From Caballeronia grimmiae (GTDB taxonomy: Bacteria; Pseudomonadota; Gammaproteobacteria; Burkholderiales; Burkholderiaceae): a stretch of DNA of 64,000 nucleotides. Numbering within the stretch: position 1 is the first letter of the stretch; every line of letters begins with the position of its first letter. Made by a program: the position numbers and the translations under genes. A model generated the notes under the pieces. It made no database searches and was not told where the DNA came from. It saw only the letters and a list, made by a program, of their open reading frames with translations. Shown piece after piece: positions 25,643-34,505 of the stretch. Where the stretch lies: positions 372,001 to 436,000 of the forward strand of contig NZ_JFHE01000001.1 of the NCBI RefSeq assembly GCF_000698555.1. The letters run 5' to 3'.

Positions 25643-28372
25643 TCACCGGCAGACCGCGTCGACGAAGGTGGTCGCTGCCGACGTGCCCTTCTCGACAGCA
25701 GGCAGCGCATAACGCGCTTTGCAGCTCTGTTGGGCGCTTTCACCCCATTTCACCGAGAGTTCACCGCTGGCCGCGCGCGCGTAAAACATGGCGCGGCTGC
25801 CCTGACTGACCGTACCGACGCTGTTGCCCTTTTCGTCCTGCACGTCCGCGCCGAATGGCGCCGCTTCGCCGGTAGGGCGACGCACGCGCATCAACACGGC
25901 ACGTCCGCGATCCTCGGTCTCGAACTTCACGCGCACCAACGCGCCTGCCGTCGGCGCGAATTGCTGCTCGGTGCTTTTGAGCTGAATGCCCAGCGGCAAA
26001 CCGGCCGTGTCGATTTCGACCCTGTTCTGCGAGTACGGCTGCACGCCCGCGACAAGCGCAAGCCCATGCGGATCGATGTGGACGCCCGGCGCGCTCGCCA
26101 CGCGTGCACCGACGGCGTCCTTCGCCTCGATGACGGCGAGGGTGTCGCCGGTCTGCGGCGAGAACACCATGCCGCCCTGATAGGCCACCACCGAACCGGT
26201 AAGACCGCCGCCCACCTGCGTGTAACCGTTCGCATGGCTCGCGTTGACGCGCACCTGCGTGACGGGCGAAAGGTAGCCGGCGTTCGCGTTGATGCTCGTG
26301 TGGTTGGCCGAGCCGTTGGTGTAGCCGGCAGTGACGCCGTAGTTGAACTGGTTGTCCGTGCCCGCCGTACCCGTGAAGGTTTCCTGAATCTGATTCGTGT
26401 GGTCACGCGAATCGTGGAGCCAGCTCGTCGTGCTGTTGGCGATCCTGGCGCCGAGATCGAGCGGAACGTTCACGCTCAGCATCAGGCGGTTGTCCCACCG
26501 CGACGATGCCACGTCGTATTGACGCGCGGCCGAAACACCCACGCCTACACGGCGGAAGTTGGTGTTGTAGCCGATCTGGAAGGTCGTATCGCGCCCGGAC
26601 CTGTTCCAGTAGTTCTGCGTATAGCCGGAAAGATAGACGGAACCGCCCCCTTTCAGACTCTGGTTGATCGTCAGCTGGAGCCGGCCCTTCTGAATGCCGA
26701 TGTTCGAATTCGCGATGCCCCGCTTGGCCAGATCGCCGATCAGCATCGCGTCCTGTACGTTCAGGAAGCCGCTGGTCGAATAGCGATACGCCGCCAGCGT
26801 CAGGCTGGTTTCCGTGGGCGAGAAGATGCGCGAATAGGAGATACGCAAGCTTTGCCCGCTGCGGCTCCCTTGATTTGCGAGCGTGGTGTTCGCTTGCGTC
26901 ACGTCCGCAGCGAATGCACCGATGGGCGTGTTGAGCGACGCACCGACGGCGCCCGACATGTAGTCCTCCGCCAGCACGGCGCCGCCGTACAGCGTGATGA
27001 AGTTCTTGATGCCGTGCTGCACGCTCGCTTCGAACACGAACGGCTGCTTGTGCATGAACGTATTGCGATACTGCCCAGCGGCGACCTCATAGCGCCACCG
27101 GCCCTCGCGCAAGGCGTTCACCGGCGACGCGTAAGGGACGAGATACGTGTGCTGGCTGCCGTCGGCTTCCGTCACGATGACCCGAAGATCGCCGCCATAG
27201 CCAGTCGGATACAGGTCGTCGATCTGGAACGGACCGGGCGCGACCGTCGTCGTGTAGATGATGTTGCCGCTCTGCCTGACCTCGACCTTCGCGTTCGAAT
27301 TGGCGATCCCGCGCACCGTCGGCGCGTAGCCGCGCTGCGAATCCGGGTACATGCGGTCGTCCGTGCCGAGTCGCACGCCGCGCAAGCCGAAGCTGTCGAA
27401 TATGCTGCCGTCGGTGTAGGAATCGCCTAGCGTGAACTGGCTCTTGATCGGCGCGAACGAGCGCTGCAGATACGTCTCCAGACTCTGGACGTGCGCGCCC
27501 GACCCCGAGTTGGTCGTGACGTTGCCGTTATAGCGGAACCGCCAGGCACCCACGTTCAGGCCCGCGTTCACGCCAACATAGCCTTGCGTGTCCGAACGTC
27601 CGTGGCCCCTGGTGTTGAAGACGTTGGCGTTGTACTGGAGCAGCGAGGCAGTCGCACCGTCGTCCCAGAACTGTGGATCGACCCAGCCGCGCGCGTTGCG
27701 GCTCATCGCCGCCTGCGGAACGCTCAGGTCGAGCCGCTGCTCGCCCACGTCGAACGTCGCGCTCGCCTCCGGAATCAGCTTCGGCAGCAAGACCGCACCG
27801 CCGCCGGTGGTGGCGTTGAGTTGGGCGCGCGCCGTTTCGGACAGACGGGTCAGGTCCACGCCCGCCCGCATGAGCAAATCACGGGTGAACGTCGGTTGCA
27901 CGTTCGCGCGATTCCCGTCGACTTCGACAAGATCGACGTCGACTACGCCGATCCAGATTCCGTTGACATGGAGCGTTGCGCGATAGTGACCGGGCAGCGC
28001 CACATTACCCTTGTCGAAACGCGAGATGTCCACCCGCGCGGCGCCGCTGCCGACCAGGAAGCTCCGGTTGAACTCGACGACCGGCGCACCCTGCGCGTCC
28101 GCGTTCGCATTTGCCGTCGGGGCATTCGGCGCACTCGCCGCACTCGCCGCACTCGCCGCACTCGCGGCATTGGCGGACGGAGGCGGCGCGGCACGATGGG
28201 CATCAGCCGATGCCGCGGTTTCCGGCTCGATCGTTTGGGCGGCATCCTGCGGGGCGTCGGCCCGGGCCTGCGCAGCGGCGAAAGCGAGCAGCACTGCCAC
28301 GCTGACCTGTCCCATCAGAAGGACGTCGGCGTGACTTTCCCGGGAATTGAATTTCGAGTTACGGTCATTCAT
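25643..28372 (-). CDS. Outer-membrane fimbrial usher (FimD/PapC family)
   Basis: The 909-residue usher forms the outer-membrane pore that assembles and secretes pilus subunits. After the signal segment, a low-complexity Ala/Ser/Pro linker contains a (AAS)4 repeat. Then come VEFNRSFL (usher N-terminal domain), the barrel with SYTDGSIFDSFGLRGVRLG and RGYAPTVRGIANSNAKVEV (plug). GPFQIDDLYPTGYGGDLRV and the C-terminal domains with PTGEAAPFGADVQDE follow. Length is close to the family norm of 800-900. It lies between the chaperone and the adhesin. Confidence 0.95.
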   Translation of the reverse strand: MNDRNSKFNSRESHADVLLMGQVSVAVLLAFAAAQARADAPQDAAQTIEPETAASADAHRAAPPPSANAASAASAASAASAPNAPTANANADAQGAPVVEFNRSFLVGSGAARVDISRFDKGNVALPGHYRATLHVNGIWIGVVDVDLVEVDGNRANVQPTFTRDLLMRAGVDLTRLSETARAQLNATTGGGAVLLPKLIPEASATFDVGEQRLDLSVPQAAMSRNARGWVDPQFWDDGATASLLQYNANVFNTRGHGRSDTQGYVGVNAGLNVGAWRFRYNGNVTTNSGSGAHVQSLETYLQRSFAPIKSQFTLGDSYTDGSIFDSFGLRGVRLGTDDRMYPDSQRGYAPTVRGIANSNAKVEVRQSGNIIYTTTVAPGPFQIDDLYPTGYGGDLRVIVTEADGSQHTYLVPYASPVNALREGRWRYEVAAGQYRNTFMHKQPFVFEASVQHGIKNFITLYGGAVLAEDYMSGAVGASLNTPIGAFAADVTQANTTLANQGSRSGQSLRISYSRIFSPTETSLTLAAYRYSTSGFLNVQDAMLIGDLAKRGIANSNIGIQKGRLQLTINQSLKGGGSVYLSGYTQNYWNRSGRDTTFQIGYNTNFRRVGVGVSAARQYDVASSRWDNRLMLSVNVPLDLGARIANSTTSWLHDSRDHTNQIQETFTGTAGTDNQFNYGVTAGYTNGSANHTSINANAGYLSPVTQVRVNASHANGYTQVGGGLTGSVVAYQGGMVFSPQTGDTLAVIEAKDAVGARVASAPGVHIDPHGLALVAGVQPYSQNRVEIDTAGLPLGIQLKSTEQQFAPTAGALVRVKFETEDRGRAVLMRVRRPTGEAAPFGADVQDEKGNSVGTVSQGSRAMFYARAASGELSVKWGESAQQSCKARYALPAVEKGTSAATTFVDAVCR
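28132..28167 (-). repeat. 9-bp in-frame tandem repeat in the usher gene
   Basis: Four units of CACTCGCCG (the last CACTCGCGG) on the plus strand encode Ala-Ala-Ser repeats in the linker behind the usher signal peptide. Copy-number change would lengthen or shorten the linker without shifting frame. Confidence 0.9.
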
Positions 28373-28589
28373 GGTAGGCCCGATTGCAGGCGTGTTACGC
28401 CGTGCAAAATCGTCGGATCATCGGTTTACGCGCAATCTGTTTGCGACGATCTTCGTTGTGACTTATGCGCATCGGGACGTGGTTTCGCGCCCGTTTGCGC
28501 ACCTTCTGGCCGGAGAGTCTTGCTTGCACTCGTTTAGGAATGCATCACAAATACTCTGAGGTCCACCGTTCGCCCGATGCGCGACGCGT

Positions 28590-29333
28590 TTACTGCAGTG
28601 CCGCCTCGTGCTTGGCGGGGCCGCCGTAGTCGTTCAGCGTGGTGAAGGAGACCTTGCCGCCCGCAGTGGGAGCAGCGGAAAGCGGCAGCGCCAGTTGACC
28701 GCCGGGGAGAACCATGTTCCCGTCTTCGTAGGCCGGCGCATGCGGGCCATCGCCCACCTGAGCCTTGATGATCGTGACGTGATACGGGGTAGGATTCGAG
28801 ACGAGCAGTGCTGGCTTGCCCTGTGCCGTGCCCAGGCGCCATGTCAGCCTGGCCGGCGCGTCTTCCGGCTTGCCTTCCAGTCCTGCGGGACGGAAGAAAA
28901 ACTTCAGGCGGGAACGAAATGCAAGCTGGACATAATTCGCGCCTGCTTCTTCAGCCGATGGCTTGGGCGGAACATCCAGCAGGTTGAAGAAGAACAGCGT
29001 TTCGCGGTCTTTGGGAAGCGCTTCACCCGTATATGAAATGCGGATGGTCTGCGATTTGCCCGGCTCGATGCGCGCCAGCGGCGGAGTCAGAATGAACGGC
29101 AAATCCAGCTTGCTTGGGTCGGCCGCAGGATCGCCCCTGTCCAGCCAGACCTGAATGAGCGACGGCGACTTGCTGCTATTGGAAAGCTTGAGCGTCACTT
29201 CACTGTCCGTAGCGTTATAAAGCACGCGAGTGCCGGCGATAACAACGGATGCTCGCGCGGCGAAAGGCAACATCGCGCTCAAGGTGAGCATGCTCGCGGC
29301 AATTGCGTAGCCAACGATTTTTCGGATATTCAT
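28590..29333 (-). CDS. Periplasmic fimbrial chaperone (FimC/PapD family)
   Basis: The 247-residue chaperone folds and caps pilin subunits in the periplasm by donor-strand complementation. A signal peptide ends about AARAS. GTRVLYNATDSEVTLKLSN, LPFILTPPLARIEPGKSQTIRI, LPKDRETLFFFNLLDVPPKP (G1 strand and hinge) and RLKFFFRPAGLEG mark the two Ig-like domains. The ATG at 29333 gives MNIRKIVGY; an ATG four codons earlier is possible. It is second in the operon, after the major pilin. Confidence 0.93.
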   Translation of the reverse strand: MNIRKIVGYAIAASMLTLSAMLPFAARASVVIAGTRVLYNATDSEVTLKLSNSSKSPSLIQVWLDRGDPAADPSKLDLPFILTPPLARIEPGKSQTIRISYTGEALPKDRETLFFFNLLDVPPKPSAEEAGANYVQLAFRSRLKFFFRPAGLEGKPEDAPARLTWRLGTAQGKPALLVSNPTPYHVTIIKAQVGDGPHAPAYEDGNMVLPGGQLALPLSAAPTAGGKVSFTTLNDYGGPAKHEAALQ

Positions 29334-29527
29334 GAAGCTCGGCATAAAAACAGGAACTGGAGGGAACGGGCGATATGCATGGATGCATGCGTATTGCCCG
29401 AGAGAACGGCAGCGCTCGACGGCAGCAACCACTTCACCGTCAAGGGCAGACCGCACGCAGGCGAATGCATGCGCATGCCCGATATGAAGCGCCGTGAATG
29501 GCGGCGAACGGCGCTCGATTCCGTCAC

Positions 29528-29556
29528 CGGACGGGAACCGGCTGCGCTCCCGTCCG
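29528..29556 (-). promoter_or_regulatory. Stem-loop right after the major pilin stop codon
   Basis: A perfect 9-bp inverted repeat, CGGACGGGA (29528-29536) and TCCCGTCCG (29548-29556), has an 11-nt loop and starts 11 bases past the pilin stop. It lacks a U-tract. Hairpins here commonly protect the upstream pilin mRNA or reduce read-through to chaperone and usher. Confidence 0.6.
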
Positions 29557-29567
29557 TGTGCCAGCGA

Positions 29568-30113
29568 TTACTGGTAAGCCAACGAGTAGGTGACGCTGGT
29601 CGTCACCGTGCCGACGCCCGCGCCGCCAGTCGGCGAGATGTATTGCGCGGCATAGTTCAGATTGGCGGTGCCGCTCGCGATTGCGACTGACTGCGAGTTC
29701 TGCGAGCCATCCGGCTTGCTGACGTCGATACTCTTGACACCGTTGTTCTTGTCGAGCAGTTGAACCTCGACTTTGGTAGCCGTACCGTTGTTCAGCAGGT
29801 GACCATTGGCCAGCGTCGTCGCGCCGCTTTCCCAGAACGTGTGAACGTTGCCCGTCGCCGGCGTGCAGTTCGACAGGGCGATCGAGAACCCGGTGGCGCC
29901 GCCGAACGAACCGGCGTCGGAGAACTCGGACGCGGACAGCGTCGGCAGCGTTACCGTGAAGTTTCTGCCTTGGCCTTCGCCGCTCACGTCGCAGGTGTTC
30001 GCCGTCAATTGACCGTTGACGGTCAGCACTCCGCCGTTGCTCGAACCGGCGGCGTGAGCTGCAGACGCAGCCACGCACATTGCCGCGATAATGGGAAACG
30101 CAATCTTCTTCAT
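29568..30113 (-). CDS. Major type-1-like fimbrial subunit
   Basis: The 181-residue pilin has a signal peptide ending SAAHA. GGVLTVNGQLTANTCDVSG carries the first conserved Cys, and ALSNCTPATGNVHTFWE the second. NLNYAAQYISPTGGAGVG and the terminal SVTYSLAYQ give the penultimate aromatic typical of FimA. AAGGATATCGAA precedes the ATG. First gene of the operon, and probably the most highly expressed. Confidence 0.94.
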   Translation of the reverse strand: MKKIAFPIIAAMCVAASAAHAAGSSNGGVLTVNGQLTANTCDVSGEGQGRNFTVTLPTLSASEFSDAGSFGGATGFSIALSNCTPATGNVHTFWESGATTLANGHLLNNGTATKVEVQLLDKNNGVKSIDVSKPDGSQNSQSVAIASGTANLNYAAQYISPTGGAGVGTVTTSVTYSLAYQ

Positions 30114-30590
30114 TTCGATATCCTTATTTTTTGCATCACGAATGTGACTGCACGGTTACGGACCAGCCAGCGAGACTCGAACTTCGACACACATCTCGCG
30201 ACCGGCAGAGGCCTCCCTTTACCAGTCGGATTGTTTACTGCAGCCGATCGATTTCTGTGGGCCGTACGAATTATGAAATATTTCGCCTTTTCGCGACAGC
30301 GCGATTATTCCTAAATTCAAGGGTTTAGTAGGGAATTCCCAAGCAGGAAAAGCGAAATACGAAGATTAATATTGCTTGAAAACGGAGATGGCGAAAGACT
30401 CACTGCGTCTGGAGATAGCCAGTTCAGTTGAAAAGGACGCCTCGTGCGAGGTCGAGGCACCCCAAAAAAAACGGCGCGGTAAAGACCGCGCCGTTATGCG
30501 TTTGAGGCTTCCAGCTACGACGCCTCGACATCGAGTGAGACGTCCTGCTTTTGCGCCACGGAGAAACTTGCTAGAAAATTTGCCTTTGCC
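30114..30590. other. Intergenic region upstream of the fimbrial operon
   Basis: These 477 bases hold the pilin leader and presumably its promoter, an AT-rich stretch around 30265-30375, a perfect palindrome GGGAATTCCC (30331-30340), and the terminator of the mutase gene at 30463-30494. No open frame looks real. No clear -35/-10 pair was found. Confidence 0.6.
30463..30494 (-). terminator. Rho-independent terminator of the phosphomannomutase gene
   Basis: On the minus strand, ACGGCGCGGT and ACCGCGCCGT form a perfect 10-bp stem with a 4-nt loop, followed by eight T. It lies about 95 bases past the mutase stop codon and insulates the fimbrial operon from read-through. Confidence 0.92.
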
Positions 30591-31991
30591 TCAGAACGGC
30601 AACTGCGCGTCCGGCTTCTCCGCCAGAATCACCCGGCGGAAATCTTCCTGAATGCGCTTCAGCGCTTCCTCACTGTCCGCCTCGAAACGCATCACGACAA
30701 CCGGCGTCGTGTTCGACGAGCGCGCAAGGCCGAACCCGTCCGGATACTCCACACGCAGTCCGTCGATCGTCAGCACGTCGTCCGCGCCTTCGAACTTCGC
30801 CGACTTCTGCAGACGCCCGATCAGTTCGAAGTTCTCGCCTTCCTGCAGCTTCAGTTGCAGTTCCGGCGTCGATAGCGAGTTCGGCAGATCGTTCAGCAGC
30901 TTGCTCGGATCGTCCACGCGCGACAGGATTTCGAGCATGCGCGCGCCGGTGTAAAGGCCGTCGTCGAAACCGTACCAGCGGTCCTTGAAGAACACGTGAC
31001 CGCTCATCTCGCCCGCGAGCGGCGCGCCCGTTTCACGCAGCTTCGCCTTCACGAGCGAGTGGCCCGTCTTCCACATCACCGGTTCGCCGCCCTGCTCACG
31101 CACCCACTTGGCGAGATTTCGCGTGCACTTCACGTCGTAAATGATCTGGCCGCCCTTGTTGCGCGACAGCACTTCCTGCGCGAACAACATCAACTGACGG
31201 TCCGGATAAATCACTTGTCCGTCCTTCGTGACGACGCCGAGACGGTCGCCGTCGCCATCGAACGCGAAGCCGATTTCCGCATCCGTTTCCTTCAGCGCCT
31301 TGATGACGTCCTGCAGATTCTCGGGATGCGCCGGGTCCGGGTGATGGTTCGGGAAGTTGCCGTCGATGTCCGTGAACAGTTCGACGCACTCGCAGCCAAG
31401 CGCCTTGAACAGACGCGGCGCGAGATCGCCCGCGACGCCGTTGCCCGCATCGACGACGATCTTCATCGGGCGCGCCGGCTTGATGTCCGACACGATGCGA
31501 TCGAGATAGATCTGCGATACGTCGAACTCCGTATAGCTGCCTTCGCCCGACTCGAAGTCGTCGTTGACGATGCGCTGATACAGGCTTTGAATCTGCTCGC
31601 CGTAGATGGCCGCGCCGCGCAGCACCATCTTGAAGCCGTTGTAGTCGGGCGGGTTATGGCTGCCCGTCACGACGATGCACGAATCCACGCGGCGCTCGCC
31701 CGAGGGCAGCGGCAGCGGCACGCTCGCCGCGAAGTAACCGACAGGCGTCGGCACCATGCCGATATCGATGACATCGACGCCCGCCGCGCGCAGGCCGTCC
31801 GCCAGCGCGCCGACGAGTTCCGGACCGGACAGGCGGCCATCGCGGGCCACGACGACGGAATCGCCGCCCTGCTTGCGAATCTCGCTGCCGAACGCACGGC
31901 CGATGTTCTTCGCGACATCCGTGTCCACCGTCTTGCCGACGATGCCGCGAATGTCATACGCCTTGAAAATGGATTGGGATACCTGGCTCAT
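30591..31991 (-). CDS. Phosphomannomutase / phosphoglucomutase (AlgC/ManB type)
   Basis: The 466-residue alpha-D-phosphohexomutase interconverts hexose 6- and 1-phosphates. It shows FKAYDIRGIVG at the start, the phospho-Ser loop VVTGSHNPPDYNGFK, the metal-binding DGDGDRLGVV, and GEMSGHVFFKDRWYGFDDG for sugar binding. Its mannose-1-phosphate product would feed ManC in the EPS operon 29 kb away, where no other mutase is seen. Its glucose-1-phosphate product would serve UDP-sugar synthesis (inference). Single gene with own terminator, divergent from the wzx operon. Confidence 0.95.
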   Translation of the reverse strand: MSQVSQSIFKAYDIRGIVGKTVDTDVAKNIGRAFGSEIRKQGGDSVVVARDGRLSGPELVGALADGLRAAGVDVIDIGMVPTPVGYFAASVPLPLPSGERRVDSCIVVTGSHNPPDYNGFKMVLRGAAIYGEQIQSLYQRIVNDDFESGEGSYTEFDVSQIYLDRIVSDIKPARPMKIVVDAGNGVAGDLAPRLFKALGCECVELFTDIDGNFPNHHPDPAHPENLQDVIKALKETDAEIGFAFDGDGDRLGVVTKDGQVIYPDRQLMLFAQEVLSRNKGGQIIYDVKCTRNLAKWVREQGGEPVMWKTGHSLVKAKLRETGAPLAGEMSGHVFFKDRWYGFDDGLYTGARMLEILSRVDDPSKLLNDLPNSLSTPELQLKLQEGENFELIGRLQKSAKFEGADDVLTIDGLRVEYPDGFGLARSSNTTPVVVMRFEADSEEALKRIQEDFRRVILAEKPDAQLPF

Positions 31992-32427
31992 AAGATGGCT
32001 ACCTCTTCTGTATTAATTGATGAATTCTCGGCGATGCAGCCATAAGGGCGTGGCAAGTAGTGGCGACAGGTGCGCGCCGACTCCGCCAATATGCGCGCGA
32101 ACGACTGCGAAGCTCATGTGTCGAGCGTCGGACCATCGCGAGCCTGCCGACGAAACGTTGCAAGCGCCACGCGAGGGCGGGCTTCGGTTCGCACTTATAA
32201 TCGCTGTCTTTCAGCGCTTTCGATGTTGCGCGTCGCGGTTCAAGCCTGCGCATTCATTCTAATCCAATGCCCAAACGCTCTTTGGCCTTCAGGCCGACGA
32301 ATGAGTCGCCTTCGCGCGCAACCGCACATAAGTTGATCCTTGATGCGGTTTTATTACGTGATGCGCAGCACGTCAAGCGGGCTTCGATAGCACGGCGCGT
32401 GCCCGCCATCATTCAAGGATGCCGCGC
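31992..32427. other. Divergent intergenic region, mutase and wzx operon
   Basis: These 436 bases contain no gene. A TATAAT at 32196-32201 reads toward the wzx operon but lacks a good -35. An AT-richer segment lies at 32335-32365. Promoters for both directions are expected here. Confidence 0.5.
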
Positions 32428-33690
32428 ATGAAGGTGCTGACGCGCTCGGGCAATCCGGACGTCGCCCGCGCGCTCGCGAACATCGTCTGGCTTGGCCTCG
32501 AGCGGCTCACGCAGATCGCGGTAGCCATCGTTATCTCGGGGCTGCTCGCGCGCTATCTCGGCCCCGACGCGTTCGGCAAGTGGCAATACGCGAACACGCT
32601 GCTGCTCGTCATTGCACCGATCACATGGGTATGCGGCGCGGAGATTCTCGTCCCCACCATCGTCGATAAACCGCCCGCGGAAACCGGCGCAGTGCTCGGC
32701 AGCGCGTTCGTGTTGCGCATGGGCGTGTCGATCGTCGCGCTGCTTCTGACATGGGCGTGGATTGCAGCGGGCGGCGCCGATCCGCTCGTCGGGGCGATGC
32801 TCACGGGCCTTGCCGTCACGCTGCTTTTTCGCGAACCGTTCATCGGCGTGATCAACGCGTGGCTGCAAAGCATGACGTACAGCAAGCCGCAACTGATCGC
32901 GAGCATGACGACGGCCATCGTGAAAGCCGCGCTGGTCTACGCGCTCGTGCGCATGGCGGAGGGTGCCGCGACGTTCGGCTGGCTATGGGCGCTCGAAGCG
33001 GCGGCCATCGCCGGCGCGCTCGTGTTCTATTACATGCGCCGTCACGGCGGCACGCTCGGCTGGCGTTTCGACCGCGCGCTCTTTCGTCATTTCGCAAGCG
33101 CGGGCACGGTGTTCTGGATCGGCCTCATCTGCATGTATCTGTTTTTGAAGCTCGACCGCCTGATGCTCGCGCATCAAGTCTCGTTCGCCGAACTCGGGCT
33201 TTATTCCGCCGCGCAACAACTGAATGAAAACTGGATTGCGCTTGCGCTGATGCTCTCGCAAACCATCGCGCCGGCGTTCGTGTATGGCGTGACGGAAACG
33301 GCGCGGCTGAAGCGCAACCTGCTGCGCCTCTTCGCAATGACCGCCGTGCTGATGATCGCGGGCGCCGCCGTGCTGGATGCGCTCGCGGGCTTCATCATCG
33401 CGCGCGTGTTCGGGCCGAACTATGCGAGCGCGGCGGATATCTTCCGCTGGGCCGTGTGGCTTTCGGTGCCCGCGGGCATCGAAGCGATCGGCAATCTCGT
33501 GTTGCTCAAGTATCAGGCGAAGTACGTGCTGCTTGCGAAGTGGCTGCTTGCGCTTGCCGTTGCGTTCGCGGTCAATGCGTACGCCATTCCGCGTTTCAAC
33601 GGCTACGGCGCGTTGATCGGACTGGCAGCGGGTTACGTGGCAGCGGCATCGGTGAACTTCTACTACATTCGTTTCCGGCTGCGCGCATGA
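32428..33690 (+). CDS. Polysaccharide flippase, Wzx/MOP type (first of two)
   Basis: The 420-residue integral membrane protein has about 12-14 hydrophobic segments. GLLARYLGPDAFGKWQYANTL near the N terminus is typical of MOP-family Wzx proteins, which flip undecaprenyl-linked glycan units to the periplasm. RVFGPNYASAADIFRWA lies in the C-terminal half. ATG 32428 is preferred because AAGGA lies 9 bases upstream; an ATG three codons earlier overlaps that site. It heads a five-gene operon and overlaps the next gene as ATGA. Confidence 0.88.
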   Translation: MKVLTRSGNPDVARALANIVWLGLERLTQIAVAIVISGLLARYLGPDAFGKWQYANTLLLVIAPITWVCGAEILVPTIVDKPPAETGAVLGSAFVLRMGVSIVALLLTWAWIAAGGADPLVGAMLTGLAVTLLFREPFIGVINAWLQSMTYSKPQLIASMTTAIVKAALVYALVRMAEGAATFGWLWALEAAAIAGALVFYYMRRHGGTLGWRFDRALFRHFASAGTVFWIGLICMYLFLKLDRLMLAHQVSFAELGLYSAAQQLNENWIALALMLSQTIAPAFVYGVTETARLKRNLLRLFAMTAVLMIAGAAVLDALAGFIIARVFGPNYASAADIFRWAVWLSVPAGIEAIGNLVLLKYQAKYVLLAKWLLALAVAFAVNAYAIPRFNGYGALIGLAAGYVAAASVNFYYIRFRLRA

Positions 33691-34490
33691 CCGATCTTTC
33701 CGACGTAGCCGTCCTGATTCCGGCCTATCACGGCCAGGCCGATGTCGAACGCACGCTTGCCTCGTTCAAGGAAGCGTCGCGTGTGCGCGTCTTGATCGTC
33801 GACGACGGCAGCACGCCGCCCATCGTCGCGCCTTCGATCGACGGCATCGACATTGAAATCGTGCGCATGGCGCGGAACGGCGGCATCGAGCGCGCGCTGC
33901 AAGCGGGCATCGACGCGCTCGCTGAACACGGCATGCGTTACGCGGCGCGCATCGACGCTGGCGACCTCGCGACGCCTGGCCGTCTTGCAGCACAACGCGC
34001 GTATCTCGAAGCGCATCCGCATGTTGCGGTCGTCGGCATGTGGACGCATGTCGTCGCGACGAACGGCGCCCCGCTCTTCGATCTCACGCCGCCCACCGAC
34101 CCCGCCTCGATTCGCCGCACGATGCTCGCGCGTTCCTGCTTCGCGCATCCGTCGCTGATGCTGCGTGTCGATGCGGTACGCGAAGTCGGCAACTATCAGG
34201 CGAAGTACCGCGCCGCTGAAGACCTCGATTTGGTGCTGCGTCTGATGGCGCGCTACGACGGTGCGAACCTGCCCGAATTCGGGCTTTACTACGAGCTGAA
34301 CGAAGGCGGCATCAGCGCGACGAAGCGGCGAACGCAGACCCTGTCAACGCTGCGGCTGCAACTGCGTTACTTCCGTGCGGCGAATCCGTTCGACTGGATC
34401 GGCGTCGTGAAAAGCATCGCGCATCTGCTGCTGCCGTATCGCGCGCTGCGTGCGATCAAGGCCCGGCTGTTCAAAGCCGCATCGCGCTAA
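33687..34490 (+). CDS. Glycosyltransferase family 2
   Basis: The 267-residue GT-A-fold enzyme starts with VAVLIPAYHGQADVERTL and VRVLIVDDGSTPP. RIDAGDLATPGRLAAQ takes the place of the DxD metal motif, and RAAEDLDLVLRL probably supplies the catalytic base. It is coupled to wzx by a 4-base overlap. The sugar and acceptor are unknown. The C-terminal basic segment (RALRAIKARLFKAASR) may contact the membrane. Confidence 0.88.
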   Translation: MTDLSDVAVLIPAYHGQADVERTLASFKEASRVRVLIVDDGSTPPIVAPSIDGIDIEIVRMARNGGIERALQAGIDALAEHGMRYAARIDAGDLATPGRLAAQRAYLEAHPHVAVVGMWTHVVATNGAPLFDLTPPTDPASIRRTMLARSCFAHPSLMLRVDAVREVGNYQAKYRAAEDLDLVLRLMARYDGANLPEFGLYYELNEGGISATKRRTQTLSTLRLQLRYFRAANPFDWIGVVKSIAHLLLPYRALRAIKARLFKAASR

Positions 34491-34505
34491 AACCAAAACT
34501 TCCGG

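Noticed and set aside
25586..27430. Plus-strand open frame of 614 codons
   Set aside because: Antisense to the fimbrial usher; no protein-like composition or motifs.
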